From: Saprospiraceae bacterium
GTDB taxonomy: Bacteria; Bacteroidota; Bacteroidia; Chitinophagales; Saprospiraceae
Length of the DNA stretch: 6,607 nucleotides
Assembly: GCA_947441325.1 (NCBI GenBank)
Contig: CANETR010000122.1
Coordinates: forward strand, 1-6,607
Direction of reading: 5' to 3'
The number at the start of each line of letters is the position of its first letter. Positions within the stretch are counted from its first letter, which is position 1. Shown here one piece after another: positions 1-5,316 of the stretch. Below the pieces are notes generated by a model, which did no database searches, was not told the DNA's origin, and saw only the letters and a list, made by a program, of their open reading frames with translations. The translations under genes and the position numbers were made by a program.

Positions 1-174
1 TATACCTCGGTTGGATAAAACTAAATTAATAGAACGTCCCGAAAAATTGATTTTTCTGATATCCGGACTTCTGTCATATACATGTACGATGTGACCTCTT
101 TTTTTAAGATAAATACCTAACAAAGAACCAACTAATCCGGAACCAACAACAGCAATTTTTTTGGGAGTTTGCAT
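1..174 (-). CDS. kmo: Kynurenine 3-monooxygenase, N-terminal 58 residues (cut by window edge)
   Basis: This is the N-terminal end of an FAD-dependent monooxygenase; the rest lies beyond the left edge. The start is the ATG at 174-172, and translation is open to position 1. Residues 7-16 form the dinucleotide-binding strand and turn ([10 protein letters not shown], a GxGxxG motif), followed by a helix and a second strand ending in VYDRSPD (32-38). Residues 45-57 ([14 protein letters not shown]) match the GRSINL-LS-RG signature that follows the FAD fold in kynurenine 3-monooxygenases and separates them from other group A flavoprotein hydroxylases. Family members hydroxylate L-kynurenine to 3-hydroxykynurenine with NADPH and O2, in tryptophan breakdown or the kynurenine route to quinolinate and NAD. 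The gene lies 183 bp downstream of the acylase gene on the same strand. A GC-rich repeat lies between them and a candidate -7 box precedes it, so independent transcription is likely. The family call is secure for a fragment; activity cannot be judged from it. Confidence 0.88.
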   Translation of the reverse strand, partial: MQTPKKIAVVGSGLVGSLLGIYLKKRGHIVHVYDRSPDIRKINFSGRSINLVLSNRGI

Positions 175-197
175 TTATTTTTACTAAACGGTTTTTA

Positions 198-263
198 TTT
201 AACTTCGTTCCATTCGCCGCTTCGCAGCTCGGGTGATACAATACGGCCATACGGCCTCGGGTG
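198..263. repeat. GC-rich intergenic repeat element, copy 1
   Basis: This GC-rich island sits in otherwise AT-rich intergenic DNA. Its core at 198-235 contains CTTCGTTCCATTCGCC, then TTCG, then CTCGGGTG (228-235). It aligns with in-window copies at 1556-1588 and 5141-5169 on the same strand. Next to the core are an exact tandem duplication of ATACGGCC (241-248 and 249-256) and a second CTCGGGTG (256-263). It probably lies in the kmo leader. It looks like a short dispersed repeat rather than a gene; its function is unknown. Confidence 0.6.
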
Positions 264-271
264 CAAATTTA
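264..271 (-). promoter_or_regulatory. Candidate -7 box for kmo
   Basis: On the minus strand this reads TAAATTTG, an exact fit to the Bacteroidota -7 consensus TAnnTTTG. It lies about 90 nt upstream of the kmo ATG, so the leader would be roughly 80 nt and would include the GC-rich repeat element. No TTTG -33 element is visible 19-21 nt upstream, so the call rests on one short box in AT-rich DNA. Confidence 0.35.
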
Positions 272-280
272 ATTATTTAA

Positions 281-361
281 ACACAGATTAACACAGATTA
301 ACGCAGATAAAGCCATCTAAAAGCAAAACTAATTTGTGCTAATTTGTGAAATCTGTGTTAA
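281..361. repeat. TTAACACAGATT inverted repeat with tandem 10-mers
   Basis: The left side has three tandem 10-mers (ACACAGATTA twice, then the variant ACGCAGATAA, 281-310). The right side has AATTTGTG twice, then ATCTGTGTTAA (331-361). The best arms, TTAACACAGATT (288-299) and AATCTGTGTTAA (350-361), are perfect 12-bp complements. The outer ends continue as degenerate copies of the same unit. The right arm contains the acylase stop codon (360-358). It could act as a transcript-end structure for the acylase gene, but no clear T-tract follows on that strand. A dispersed repeat is equally likely. Confidence 0.6.
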
Positions 362-2778
362 CCTTTTTTCGGTTTGAAGATTAATTTTGTCGATGTTGCT
401 TCAATCTCTTTTTTATTGAGTTTCATTTTTCTGAATTTTCCTTTAACGAATAAATCTGTTTGGTCGTTATAATGATCACTCATAGGATTTCCTGATTGCC
501 CTGTTGGCAATACGCTCCAACTGTTTTCAATATCAGAAAAATCGATGATACGTCTTGTTGAAGGACCACCCTTTACTTGAATTTCAGCATCATCCGAATA
601 AATAAAAAGTTGGTTATTAATCACTTCATTAGTGCCTGCAATAGGAAACGAACCTACATTAAAAAACGTACTGAACAATTTTAATTTTCCAATTGGATGT
701 TGGAATTCAACTTTGTGCACTTTCTTCCATTGCCACTGATTGACATCGGAACCTAATTGATTTTCTAAAGAGGCTATTGCTTCTTTGAATGAACGTGTCA
801 AGATTTTCGATTGGGATTCTTTTTTGTCTTTGGTATTAATGTTGTCCCACCAAACCGAGGCAGTATTTTTACTTTGATTTTCAATCACTTGTTTTATAAT
901 ATGTGTGTTCAAAAGCAATTTGAAATTTTCAATTCCAAATTCATCTTCAAAAGTATCTTTTAGGTAAAAATAAATCCATTTGTTGTAGATGCTTGGCGCG
1001 ATGTCTTCCAGATTATGGGTTGCTTTCCAATCTTTCAAAACGGTTAGAGCTTTCTTTTCATTTTCAGAAAAACTAGAAGCGTTCAAGGGTTTTGTCATGT
1101 TAGCCACAATAGTTTCCGCTGTTGCCGAGGTATTATCGGTAATCATTTTACCCACATCTTCTTTTGTCCAATCGTTTTTTGGAGCCAATAATCCGTCAAT
1201 TCTAATCGCCCTATCTTTTGGAAGATAATAGCCCGGATACAAATAACCATCAATCGCTTCAGGCTGATTGTTGGATGAGTATACATAATTACATGGCGGA
1301 TTTTTAGCAGCTGGATTTTTAGCAAAAGGCAACCATTCTTTTTTATCATCAATGCCGTTAGCACCGTTTAGGATAAAATTGGTATTTACACTTTTATCTA
1401 CTTTATATAATTTTCCCGAAGTTATCCAAGCGATATTTCCTTTGGCATCGCCATACATGATGTTTAATCCTGGTGCTTTGATAAGCTCAATATTTTTGTG
1501 GAAACTTTCTAGGTTTTTCGCATGAGATAATTCATAAACCGCATCTAAAATTTGATTTAGCTTCGCTCCTTTCGCCTTCGGCTCGGGTTTTTGCTGTGTA
1601 TAAATCCATGACATGGCTACTGATTTATCGGATTTCAATCCATCTAACAAACCATTTACAATTGGTCCGTGATGGGAAGTTTTTACATTTAGTTTTACAT
1701 CGGCACTATCATGTACTTTAATAATTTTTTGTTTATAGGTGTAATTTTTATAGCCATCAACCGTTTTATATTGATGTTCATCATTCGGATTGTCTTCTTC
1801 CTGAAAGAAATCGACATCATCGTTTTCAAACATCGTTAATCCGTATGCGTAATTATGGTTGTGTCCCAAAAGTGGGAAAGGTGTTCCGGCAATATAATAG
1901 CCATACATCTCATAATCCGGACAAACAATATGTGCTTCATACCAAGTTCCGGGTTGCGAATTCATGATGTGAGGGTCGTTGGCTAAAATCACTTTGCCGT
2001 TTTTTGTTTTGGCGCCACCAATTACCCAACTATTGCTTCCAATAAAAGCCGGAACTGGCGATGTGTCTAATAATGCAGAAACTGCATTTGCTATTTCAGC
2101 ATATTCTATGTTATTTCCTTTAAAGGATTTTAATTGTTTGGTTCCGAATTCGCCATTAATGCCAAAATCCTGAAGGTATTCCATTCCGAAACGATCGCGA
2201 ATATCGGTTAGTAATGGATCTGTTTTTTGCGCCATCGCAAAACTGAATGTCATAAATCCGAAGATGTTATAGACATCTTTTAATGTGAATTTTTCTTGCT
2301 CAATATCTAATAATCGAAGCTCAAACGGAGTTGTGCCATTTTCAATATATTGATTGATTCCATCCAAATAGGCATTTGCCAAAATATACGTTTGTGAATT
2401 GGTATCAAGATTTGCCACAGCTTGTATGGAATTTTCATCAATACCAAGCCCGGCAAAGAATTTATCTGTTTTTAGTGTTGGATTACCGAAGATTTCTGAG
2501 AGTTTTCCGGGGGCAATGCGACGCATGAGTTCCATTTGCCATAAACGGTCTTGCGCATGCACATAACCCAAAGTTGTCATGGCGTCTTTTTGATTCTCGG
2601 CATAAATATGCGGAATGCCATATTCATCAAAGTAAACCGTTGTTGGTTTGGATAAATTGGACAACGATTCTTCGTCTTCGTATTTTGGTTTTGTGATTTG
2701 AAGATAGATGAATAGTGAAATGGCGATAAGGAGAATAAGACTTACAAGAACCAGAGCGATTTTCTTAACTAATTTCAT
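358..2778 (-). CDS. Penicillin acylase family Ntn hydrolase, membrane-anchored
   Basis: This is a complete 806-residue protein of the penicillin amidase family (N-terminal-nucleophile hydrolases), whose members cut acyl-amide bonds after self-cleavage of a precursor. Residues 1-30 hold a basic start (MKLVKKI) and one hydrophobic helix, so the enzyme is exported and probably anchored in the inner membrane facing the periplasm. The alpha-chain region follows (GIPHIYAENQKDA, then GYVHAQDRLWQMELMRR). The self-cleavage point is visible as FIG|SNSWVIGG, making Ser248 the likely nucleophile (codon 2037-2035). Further family blocks are ANDPHI with PGTWYEAH just after it, GTPFPLLGHNHNYAYGLT, and near the C-terminus PTGQSGNPMSDHYNDQ. 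The length is normal for the family. The start at 2778 was chosen because it opens directly into the signal anchor and lies 20 nt downstream of a -7 box; an upstream in-frame ATG at 2847 would precede that box. The stretch KPEPKAKGAKLN (397-408) is encoded by a copy of a genomic repeat. The substrate is not predictable: beta-lactams, acyl-homoserine lactones and other N-acyl compounds are all possible in the family. Confidence 0.92.
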   Translation of the reverse strand: MKLVKKIALVLVSLILLIAISLFIYLQITKPKYEDEESLSNLSKPTTVYFDEYGIPHIYAENQKDAMTTLGYVHAQDRLWQMELMRRIAPGKLSEIFGNPTLKTDKFFAGLGIDENSIQAVANLDTNSQTYILANAYLDGINQYIENGTTPFELRLLDIEQEKFTLKDVYNIFGFMTFSFAMAQKTDPLLTDIRDRFGMEYLQDFGINGEFGTKQLKSFKGNNIEYAEIANAVSALLDTSPVPAFIGSNSWVIGGAKTKNGKVILANDPHIMNSQPGTWYEAHIVCPDYEMYGYYIAGTPFPLLGHNHNYAYGLTMFENDDVDFFQEEDNPNDEHQYKTVDGYKNYTYKQKIIKVHDSADVKLNVKTSHHGPIVNGLLDGLKSDKSVAMSWIYTQQKPEPKAKGAKLNQILDAVYELSHAKNLESFHKNIELIKAPGLNIMYGDAKGNIAWITSGKLYKVDKSVNTNFILNGANGIDDKKEWLPFAKNPAAKNPPCNYVYSSNNQPEAIDGYLYPGYYLPKDRAIRIDGLLAPKNDWTKEDVGKMITDNTSATAETIVANMTKPLNASSFSENEKKALTVLKDWKATHNLEDIAPSIYNKWIYFYLKDTFEDEFGIENFKLLLNTHIIKQVIENQSKNTASVWWDNINTKDKKESQSKILTRSFKEAIASLENQLGSDVNQWQWKKVHKVEFQHPIGKLKLFSTFFNVGSFPIAGTNEVINNQLFIYSDDAEIQVKGGPSTRRIIDFSDIENSWSVLPTGQSGNPMSDHYNDQTDLFVKGKFRKMKLNKKEIEATSTKLIFKPKKG
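1556..1588. repeat. GC-rich repeat element, copy 2, in frame inside the acylase gene
   Basis: The plus strand reads CTTCGCTCCTTTCGCC, TTCGG, CTCGGGTT. It aligns with the intergenic element at 198-235, including the flanking TTTA, apart from a few substitutions and about 3 bp of gaps. In the acylase frame it encodes residues 397-408, Lys/Pro-rich and hydrophilic, between the conserved MSWIYTQQ strand and the helix QILDAVYELSHAKNL. It probably forms a surface loop. Confidence 0.6.
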
Positions 2779-2797
2779 GGAGAGAATGTTTGGTAAA

Positions 2798-2805
2798 CAA
2801 ATATA
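2798..2805 (-). promoter_or_regulatory. Candidate -7 box for the acylase gene
   Basis: The minus strand reads TATATTTG, an exact match to the Bacteroidota TAnnTTTG box, 20 nt from the ATG at 2778. It would give a leader of roughly 10-15 nt. No TTTG at the -33 position is seen. It supports the downstream start over the ATG at 2847. Confidence 0.45.
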
Positions 2806-2876
2806 GTAAATAGGTGGATAGGATTTATTGTCTTTGTCATCTAACACTTAGATAAACCATTTTTAAAAAAGAGAAA

Positions 2877-2984
2877 GAAAAACTAGAATTATTAGGATAT
2901 AACAGCAGTAAGACTACTGAAATATATACCCATGTAAGAACAAAAAGCATTCAACAAATAAAAAGTCCTTTCGATGATTTGTAG
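2877..2984 (+). pseudogene. Tyrosine recombinase/integrase, C-terminal remnant
   Basis: The reading frame ending in TAG at 2982-2984 encodes the C-terminal tail of a tyrosine site-specific recombinase. The key stretch is LLGYNSSKTTEIYTHV, matching box II of the family (LGHxxxxTTxxYtHv) and keeping the nucleophilic tyrosine in EIYTHV. It continues TKSIQQIKSPFDDL, a tail typical of Bacteroidota XerC/D-like and integron-type integrases. Only about 35 codons remain: the frame meets a TAA at 2853-2855 and the residues before LELLG are a low-complexity Lys/Glu run. The conserved histidine of LGH is a tyrosine here. The catalytic Arg and His upstream are absent, so the product cannot be active. It abuts the acylase promoter region, marking where mobile DNA probably joined the older chromosome. 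It could come from an integron, a transposon or a phage integrase. Confidence 0.85.
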
Positions 2985-2995
2985 GAAATAATTTT

Positions 2996-3003
2996 TATAT
3001 TTG
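2996..3003 (+). promoter_or_regulatory. Candidate -7 box upstream of the exported-protein pair
   Basis: TATATTTG matches TAnnTTTG exactly and lies just after the recombinase remnant. A TTTG occurs at 2978-2981, but the 14-nt spacing is short of the usual 19-21. If used, it would give a leader of about 120 nt containing the nested hairpin at 3015-3073. Confidence 0.35.
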
Positions 3004-3014
3004 GAAACAATAAA

Positions 3015-3073
3015 GCGAAACAAACCTTCGTGTATACAACCCATTTTGGGTGGATTTGCGAAAGTTTGTTTCG
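3015..3073. repeat. Nested hairpin (15-bp outer arms, 5-bp inner stem)
   Basis: The outer arms are CGAAACAAACCTTCG (3016-3030) and CGAAAGTTTGTTTCG (3059-3073), complementary at 14 of 15 positions. Inside the 28-nt loop is a second perfect stem, ACCCA (3039-3043) with TGGGT (3047-3051). It is far better paired than the other intergenic DNA here. It could be a recombination site folding as single-stranded DNA, or a structured mRNA leader. No T-tract follows, so a simple terminator is unlikely. Confidence 0.7.
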
Positions 3074-3084
3074 GGTATAAGCTA

Positions 3085-3091
3085 GTTATGC
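3085..3091 (+). other. GTTATGC motif, possible recombination core (copy 1)
   Basis: GTTATGC lies 11 nt after the nested hairpin, flanked by direct repeats of TAAGCT (3078-3083 and 3093-3098). The same heptamer occurs at 4490-4496, ahead of the toxin-antitoxin unit. It resembles, but does not strictly match, the integron R' core GTTRRRY (fourth base onward ATGC). A complementary left box (GCATAAC) is not seen nearby. Confidence 0.25.
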
Positions 3092-3129
3092 GTAAGCTTA
3101 AAACGAAATAAACCTATTAAAAACAAAAT

Positions 3130-3579
3130 ATGAAACAAATTTTAACGATTATCTTAGGCATTGGATTTATTCCAATAATTTATGCACAAACAATATCTTC
3201 TATTAATTCGGGAGCCTTATCAAATAATAGTCTTATCTATTCTGTTGGTGATTTATTTGTAATACCGCTAAATCAAAATGATGTAAGTTCTGGAATAATT
3301 GGTGCTATTTCGGGAATTGAATTTATGTCATTAGGAATGAATGAATTGGTATTAACTAATGAACTCAAATTTTATCCCAACCCTACTTCGTCTTCAGTTT
3401 TTCTTGAATTAAGAAACGAAATTGTTAAACAAATTTATATCTTCGATTTGTACGGAAAACTAATTGAAAATAAGAATAATATTAATAATCAAATTGATTT
3501 ATCTAATTTACAAACAGGTACATATATAATAAAAACAGACAATCAAAATATTGAATCATTTAAAATCATTAAACGTTAA
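3130..3579 (+). CDS. Small T9SS type A sorting-domain protein
   Basis: This is a 149-residue exported protein that is mostly targeting signals. Residues 1-19 are a Sec signal peptide (MKQILTIILGIGFIPIIYA, likely cut before Gln20). Residues 20-75 form a short region containing SGALSNNSLIYSVGDLFVIP, a pattern seen in small flavobacterial secreted proteins. Residues 78-149 form a type A T9SS C-terminal domain: FYPNPTSSS (81-89), IYIFDLYGKLIE (102-113), IDLSNLQTGTYIIK (122-135) and the ending SFKIIKR. The domain directs transport through the type IX secretion system of Bacteroidota, usually with anchoring to surface polysaccharide. The stop codon lies only 4 bases before the next ATG, so the two genes are probably co-transcribed and translationally coupled. 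No enzymatic domain is visible; the cargo part is too short for most enzymes, and its role is unknown. Confidence 0.85.
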   Translation: MKQILTIILGIGFIPIIYAQTISSINSGALSNNSLIYSVGDLFVIPLNQNDVSSGIIGAISGIEFMSLGMNELVLTNELKFYPNPTSSSVFLELRNEIVKQIYIFDLYGKLIENKNNINNQIDLSNLQTGTYIIKTDNQNIESFKIIKR

Positions 3580-3583
3580 ATTT

Positions 3584-4357
3584 ATGAAAAATTCATTATT
3601 CTTATTATTAGCTTTATCAATTACAATAGGAAGTTATTCACAAGTTCCTCAAGGAATAAGTTATCAAGCAGTTGCATTTAATACAAGTGGAAATCCTATT
3701 GTAAATGGAAACGTCGGTGTTAAGATTAGTATTTTAGATAATTCTATTCAAGGTACAGTTGTTTATTCAGAAACACATTTAAAATTAACTAATGCACAAG
3801 GTTTATTTAACTTGAATATTGGACAAGGTACACCAAGTATAGGTCCTTTTTCATCTATAAATTGGGAAACAAATTCTAAGTTTTTAAAGGTAGAAGTTGA
3901 CCCTAATGGCGGAGCAAACTATACAATTGTTGGAACTAATCAATTAATGTCAGTTCCTTATACGTTTTATTCAAAAGAATCTGAAAATGCAAAGTATATA
4001 TTAGATGATTATATTTCAATTTGGAGCGATAATACTACAGTTAATTTAGTGCCAAATAAGAAATATTTTATCAATGCAAATAACATTACTTTAATTTTGC
4101 CTCCTTTTCCCCAATATCCGCAAAACTTTGAAAAAGACAATATTGAAATATATGTAATGCAACACGATAATAACCCAAGAAATATTACAATAAACAGAGG
4201 AAATAGTTTGTTTCCAGGGATTTTAAATGTAAATAATGATTTTTTAGGTTTTGGTATTAACCCCCCAACATCATTTACTGGTCATTTTCAAACAGGTTAT
4301 AATAAAATAATTAATATTGGTGACTTTTGGATGTGCGCAGGTTTTAGAGTGCCTTAA
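3584..4357 (+). CDS. Exported flavobacterial surface/tail-like protein of unknown function
   Basis: This 257-residue protein has a signal peptide (MKNSLFLLLALSITIGSYS, likely cut before Gln20). The start at 3584 is preferred because it opens into the signal peptide and follows the upstream stop by 4 bases; an earlier in-frame ATG at 3551 would put charged residues first and overlap the previous gene. Residues 20-130 match an N-terminal module common in flavobacterial surface proteins: PQGISYQAVAFNTSGNPI, VGVKISILD, GTVVYSETH, TNAQGLFNLNIGQG, then LKVEVDPNGGANY and GTNQLMSVPYTFYS. In other proteins this module precedes variable C-terminal regions such as tail-fibre-like or repeat domains. Here residues 135-257 look beta-rich (VNLVPNKKYFINANNITLIL, IEIYVMQHDNN, GDFWMCAGFRVP) and I do not recognise the fold. 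There is no T9SS sorting tail, unlike its upstream partner. It may be a surface or adhesin-like protein working with that partner; this is inference from gene order. Confidence 0.8.
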   Translation: MKNSLFLLLALSITIGSYSQVPQGISYQAVAFNTSGNPIVNGNVGVKISILDNSIQGTVVYSETHLKLTNAQGLFNLNIGQGTPSIGPFSSINWETNSKFLKVEVDPNGGANYTIVGTNQLMSVPYTFYSKESENAKYILDDYISIWSDNTTVNLVPNKKYFINANNITLILPPFPQYPQNFEKDNIEIYVMQHDNNPRNITINRGNSLFPGILNVNNDFLGFGINPPTSFTGHFQTGYNKIINIGDFWMCAGFRVP

Positions 4358-4393
4358 ATCAGAACTCACAACAGAAGTTTACAAAAATGGTGG

Positions 4394-4496
4394 GTTTTGA
4401 GCTTAATTTAAAGTTGGTTTTGTACATGCAAAGTCTGTATTTAAGGGAAAGTTTTGGGTACTAAACGTCACATCGTCAAGCCCGAAAACGTTATGC
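4394..4496. other. Imperfect inverted repeat ending in GTTATGC; attC-like but incomplete
   Basis: GTTTTGAGCTT (4394-4404) pairs with AAGCCCGAAAAC (4478-4489) with one extra base on the right arm and one mismatch. The right arm runs directly into GTTATGC (4490-4496). The size (about 100 bp), the bulged inner arms and the terminal heptamer recall an integron attC site. The left core box that should mirror GTTATGC is absent: that position reads ATGGTGG. The match may be chance. Confidence 0.25.
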
Positions 4497-4530
4497 CATT
4501 TCTCAAAAAATCTGCAAAAAAAGATGCTTT

Positions 4531-4553
4531 TATACCAAAAGTTGGTATATTTG
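4531..4553 (+). promoter_or_regulatory. parDE promoter with overlapping palindromic operator
   Basis: TATACCAA (4531-4538) and TTGGTATA (4542-4549) form a perfect 8-bp inverted repeat around AAG. The right arm overlaps a -7 box, TATATTTG (4546-4553), which fits TAnnTTTG. The parD ATG follows 18 nt later, giving a leader of about 10 nt. ParD-type antitoxins are ribbon-helix-helix repressors that bind such palindromes and shut down their own promoter, and an operator on the -7 box fits that mode. No -33 TTTG is seen. Confidence 0.7.
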
Positions 4554-4571
4554 ACTTTTAAATGAAAAGTT

Positions 4572-4814
4572 ATGGCAAAGAACACATCAATTTTATTAGG
4601 AGATTATTTTGAGAGTTTCATTAGTAATGAGATTTCTTCAGGACGTTTTAGTTCTGCAAGTGAGGTTGTACGCACAGCTTTAAGATTGCTTGAACTAGAA
4701 GAGCAAAAAATAAAGAAATTTAGAGACGAAATTGAAATCGGCGAGAAAAGTGGAATGGTTTCAAATTTTGATTCTGAAGCTCATTTGGCCAAACTTCACA
4801 AAAAGCATTTATGA
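4572..4814 (+). CDS. parD: ParD family type II antitoxin
   Basis: This 80-residue antitoxin belongs to the ParD/CopG ribbon-helix-helix type. Residues 1-45 carry the DNA-binding domain: an N-terminal strand (KNTSILLGDYFESFI) followed by ISSGRFSSASEVVRTALRLLE, the characteristic GRFxSASEVVRxALRLLE block. The charged C-terminal part (46-80) would wrap around and neutralise the ParE toxin. Its stop overlaps the parE start in ATGA (4811-4814), giving coupled translation with the antitoxin made first. It should repress its own promoter through the palindrome at 4531-4549. Length and layout are normal for an intact module. The family is common on plasmids, in integrons and in genomic islands, which fits the recombinase remnant upstream. 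Confidence 0.93.
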   Translation: MAKNTSILLGDYFESFISNEISSGRFSSASEVVRTALRLLELEEQKIKKFRDEIEIGEKSGMVSNFDSEAHLAKLHKKHL

Positions 4815-5107
4815 AAAATGAATATCGCATAAGTGTAAAAGCTTTAGAAGATATAGACAAAATTTGGCTTTACACTTTAGAAAATTGGTCACTAAATCAA
4901 GCTAATCATTATTACCGACTAATTTATCAAGAAATAGAATTTATTGTTGAAGACTTTGAGGGAGGAAAAGATATTGGAGAAATTAAGTCGGGTTATAGAC
5001 AATTTAGAGTAAAATCACATCTTATCATCTACAAGAAAGCAGAAGATGGAATTGTGGAAATTGTTAGAGTGTTGCATCAAATGATGGATATTCCGAATCG
5101 ATTATAA
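4811..5107 (+). CDS. parE: ParE/RelE superfamily toxin
   Basis: This 98-residue toxin is paired with the preceding ParD. The fold pattern is clear: strand YRISVKALEDIDKIWLYT (5-22), helices through WSLNQANHYYRLIYQEIEFI, then the beta-sheet core GEIKSGYRQFRVKSHLIIYK (56-75) and IVEIVRVLHQMMDIPNRL (81-98). The FRV-SHLIIYK and VRVLHQxMD blocks are typical of ParE rather than ribonuclease RelE. Characterised ParE proteins poison DNA gyrase; whether this one does cannot be told from the sequence. The gene looks full length and undamaged, so the pair is probably functional as a stabilising or stress module. It shares a 4-base overlap with parD and depends on the parD promoter. Confidence 0.93.
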   Translation: MKNEYRISVKALEDIDKIWLYTLENWSLNQANHYYRLIYQEIEFIVEDFEGGKDIGEIKSGYRQFRVKSHLIIYKKAEDGIVEIVRVLHQMMDIPNRL

Positions 5108-5140
5108 AAAGAAAAGGCATATAAAAGCTGTATCAATCAA

Positions 5141-5169
5141 TTACTTCGTCAGTTCGCTTCGCTCGAGTG
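5141..5169. repeat. GC-rich repeat element, copy 3
   Basis: TTACTTCGTCAGTTCGC, TTCG, CTCGAGTG aligns with the copies at 198-235 and 1556-1588, with a few deletions. It lies in the 208-bp gap between parE and the Fic gene. The rest of that gap holds only weak structures: TTTCC/GGAAA (5194-5198 with 5205-5209) and CTAAAGG/CCTTAG with one bulged A (5235-5252). Neither is followed by a T-tract, so no terminator for parDE is evident. Confidence 0.5.
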
Positions 5170-5262
5170 CGAATTTTGTTGTAAGTACACCCGTTTCCTT
5201 CTCGGGAAATTAGTCATTTATTTGTTAATGCAAACTAAAGGCGGAACCTTAGCAACAATAAT

Positions 5263-5293
5263 TTTGGGCGTTCACAAAAAAAGACTACTTTTG
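5263..5293 (+). promoter_or_regulatory. Complete Bacteroidota-type promoter for the Fic gene
   Basis: A -33 TTTG (5263-5266), a spacer of exactly 19 nt and a -7 box TACTTTTG (5286-5293) fit the Bacteroidota primary-sigma consensus TTTG-N19-TAnnTTTG. Transcription should begin near 5300. That leaves about 16 nt before the ATG at 5316 and almost none before the ATG at 5304, which favours the later start. Confidence 0.75.
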
Positions 5294-5316
5294 ATACTAT
5301 CAAATGATAGTATCAA
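5291..5316. promoter_or_regulatory. Perfect 12+12 bp palindromic operator at the Fic start
   Basis: TTGATACTATCA (5291-5302) and TGATAGTATCAA (5305-5316) are perfect complements separated by AA. The left arm overlaps the -7 box, the centre covers the expected transcription start, and the right arm ends on the A of the start codon. A dimeric repressor bound here would block transcription. The protein encoded just downstream has a winged-helix-like C-terminal region, so autoregulation is the simplest reading. As RNA, only the right part would be transcribed, so a role as a DNA site is more likely than an mRNA hairpin. Confidence 0.75.

Noticed and set aside
281..310. Three tandem 10-bp units that might suggest a CRISPR or iteron array
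   Set aside because: The units are only 10 bp with no spacers, and they continue as inverted copies on the other side. They form part of a palindromic repeat, not a CRISPR array or a replication origin.
1143..1364. Second minus-strand frame inside the acylase gene
   Set aside because: It lies fully inside a well-supported coding sequence in another frame and has no family features.
3551..3583. Earlier in-frame ATG for the surface protein
   Set aside because: It would add 11 residues, including charged ones, ahead of the signal peptide and overlap the previous gene. The ATG at 3584 fits a normal signal peptide.
4403..4585. Minus-strand open frame across the gap before parD
   Set aside because: It spans the palindromic parDE promoter and the parD start, and its translation shows no recognisable domain.
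5118..5232. GCATAT near 5118 and TTAATGC near 5226 as the ends of an attC site for the parDE unit
   Set aside because: The pairing is short and imperfect, with no convincing inner arms. It is too weak to annotate as a recombination site.
5304..5315. Earlier in-frame ATG for the Fic protein
   Set aside because: It lies inside the palindrome only a few bases after the predicted transcription start, and would add just MIVS before a typical Fic N-terminus.
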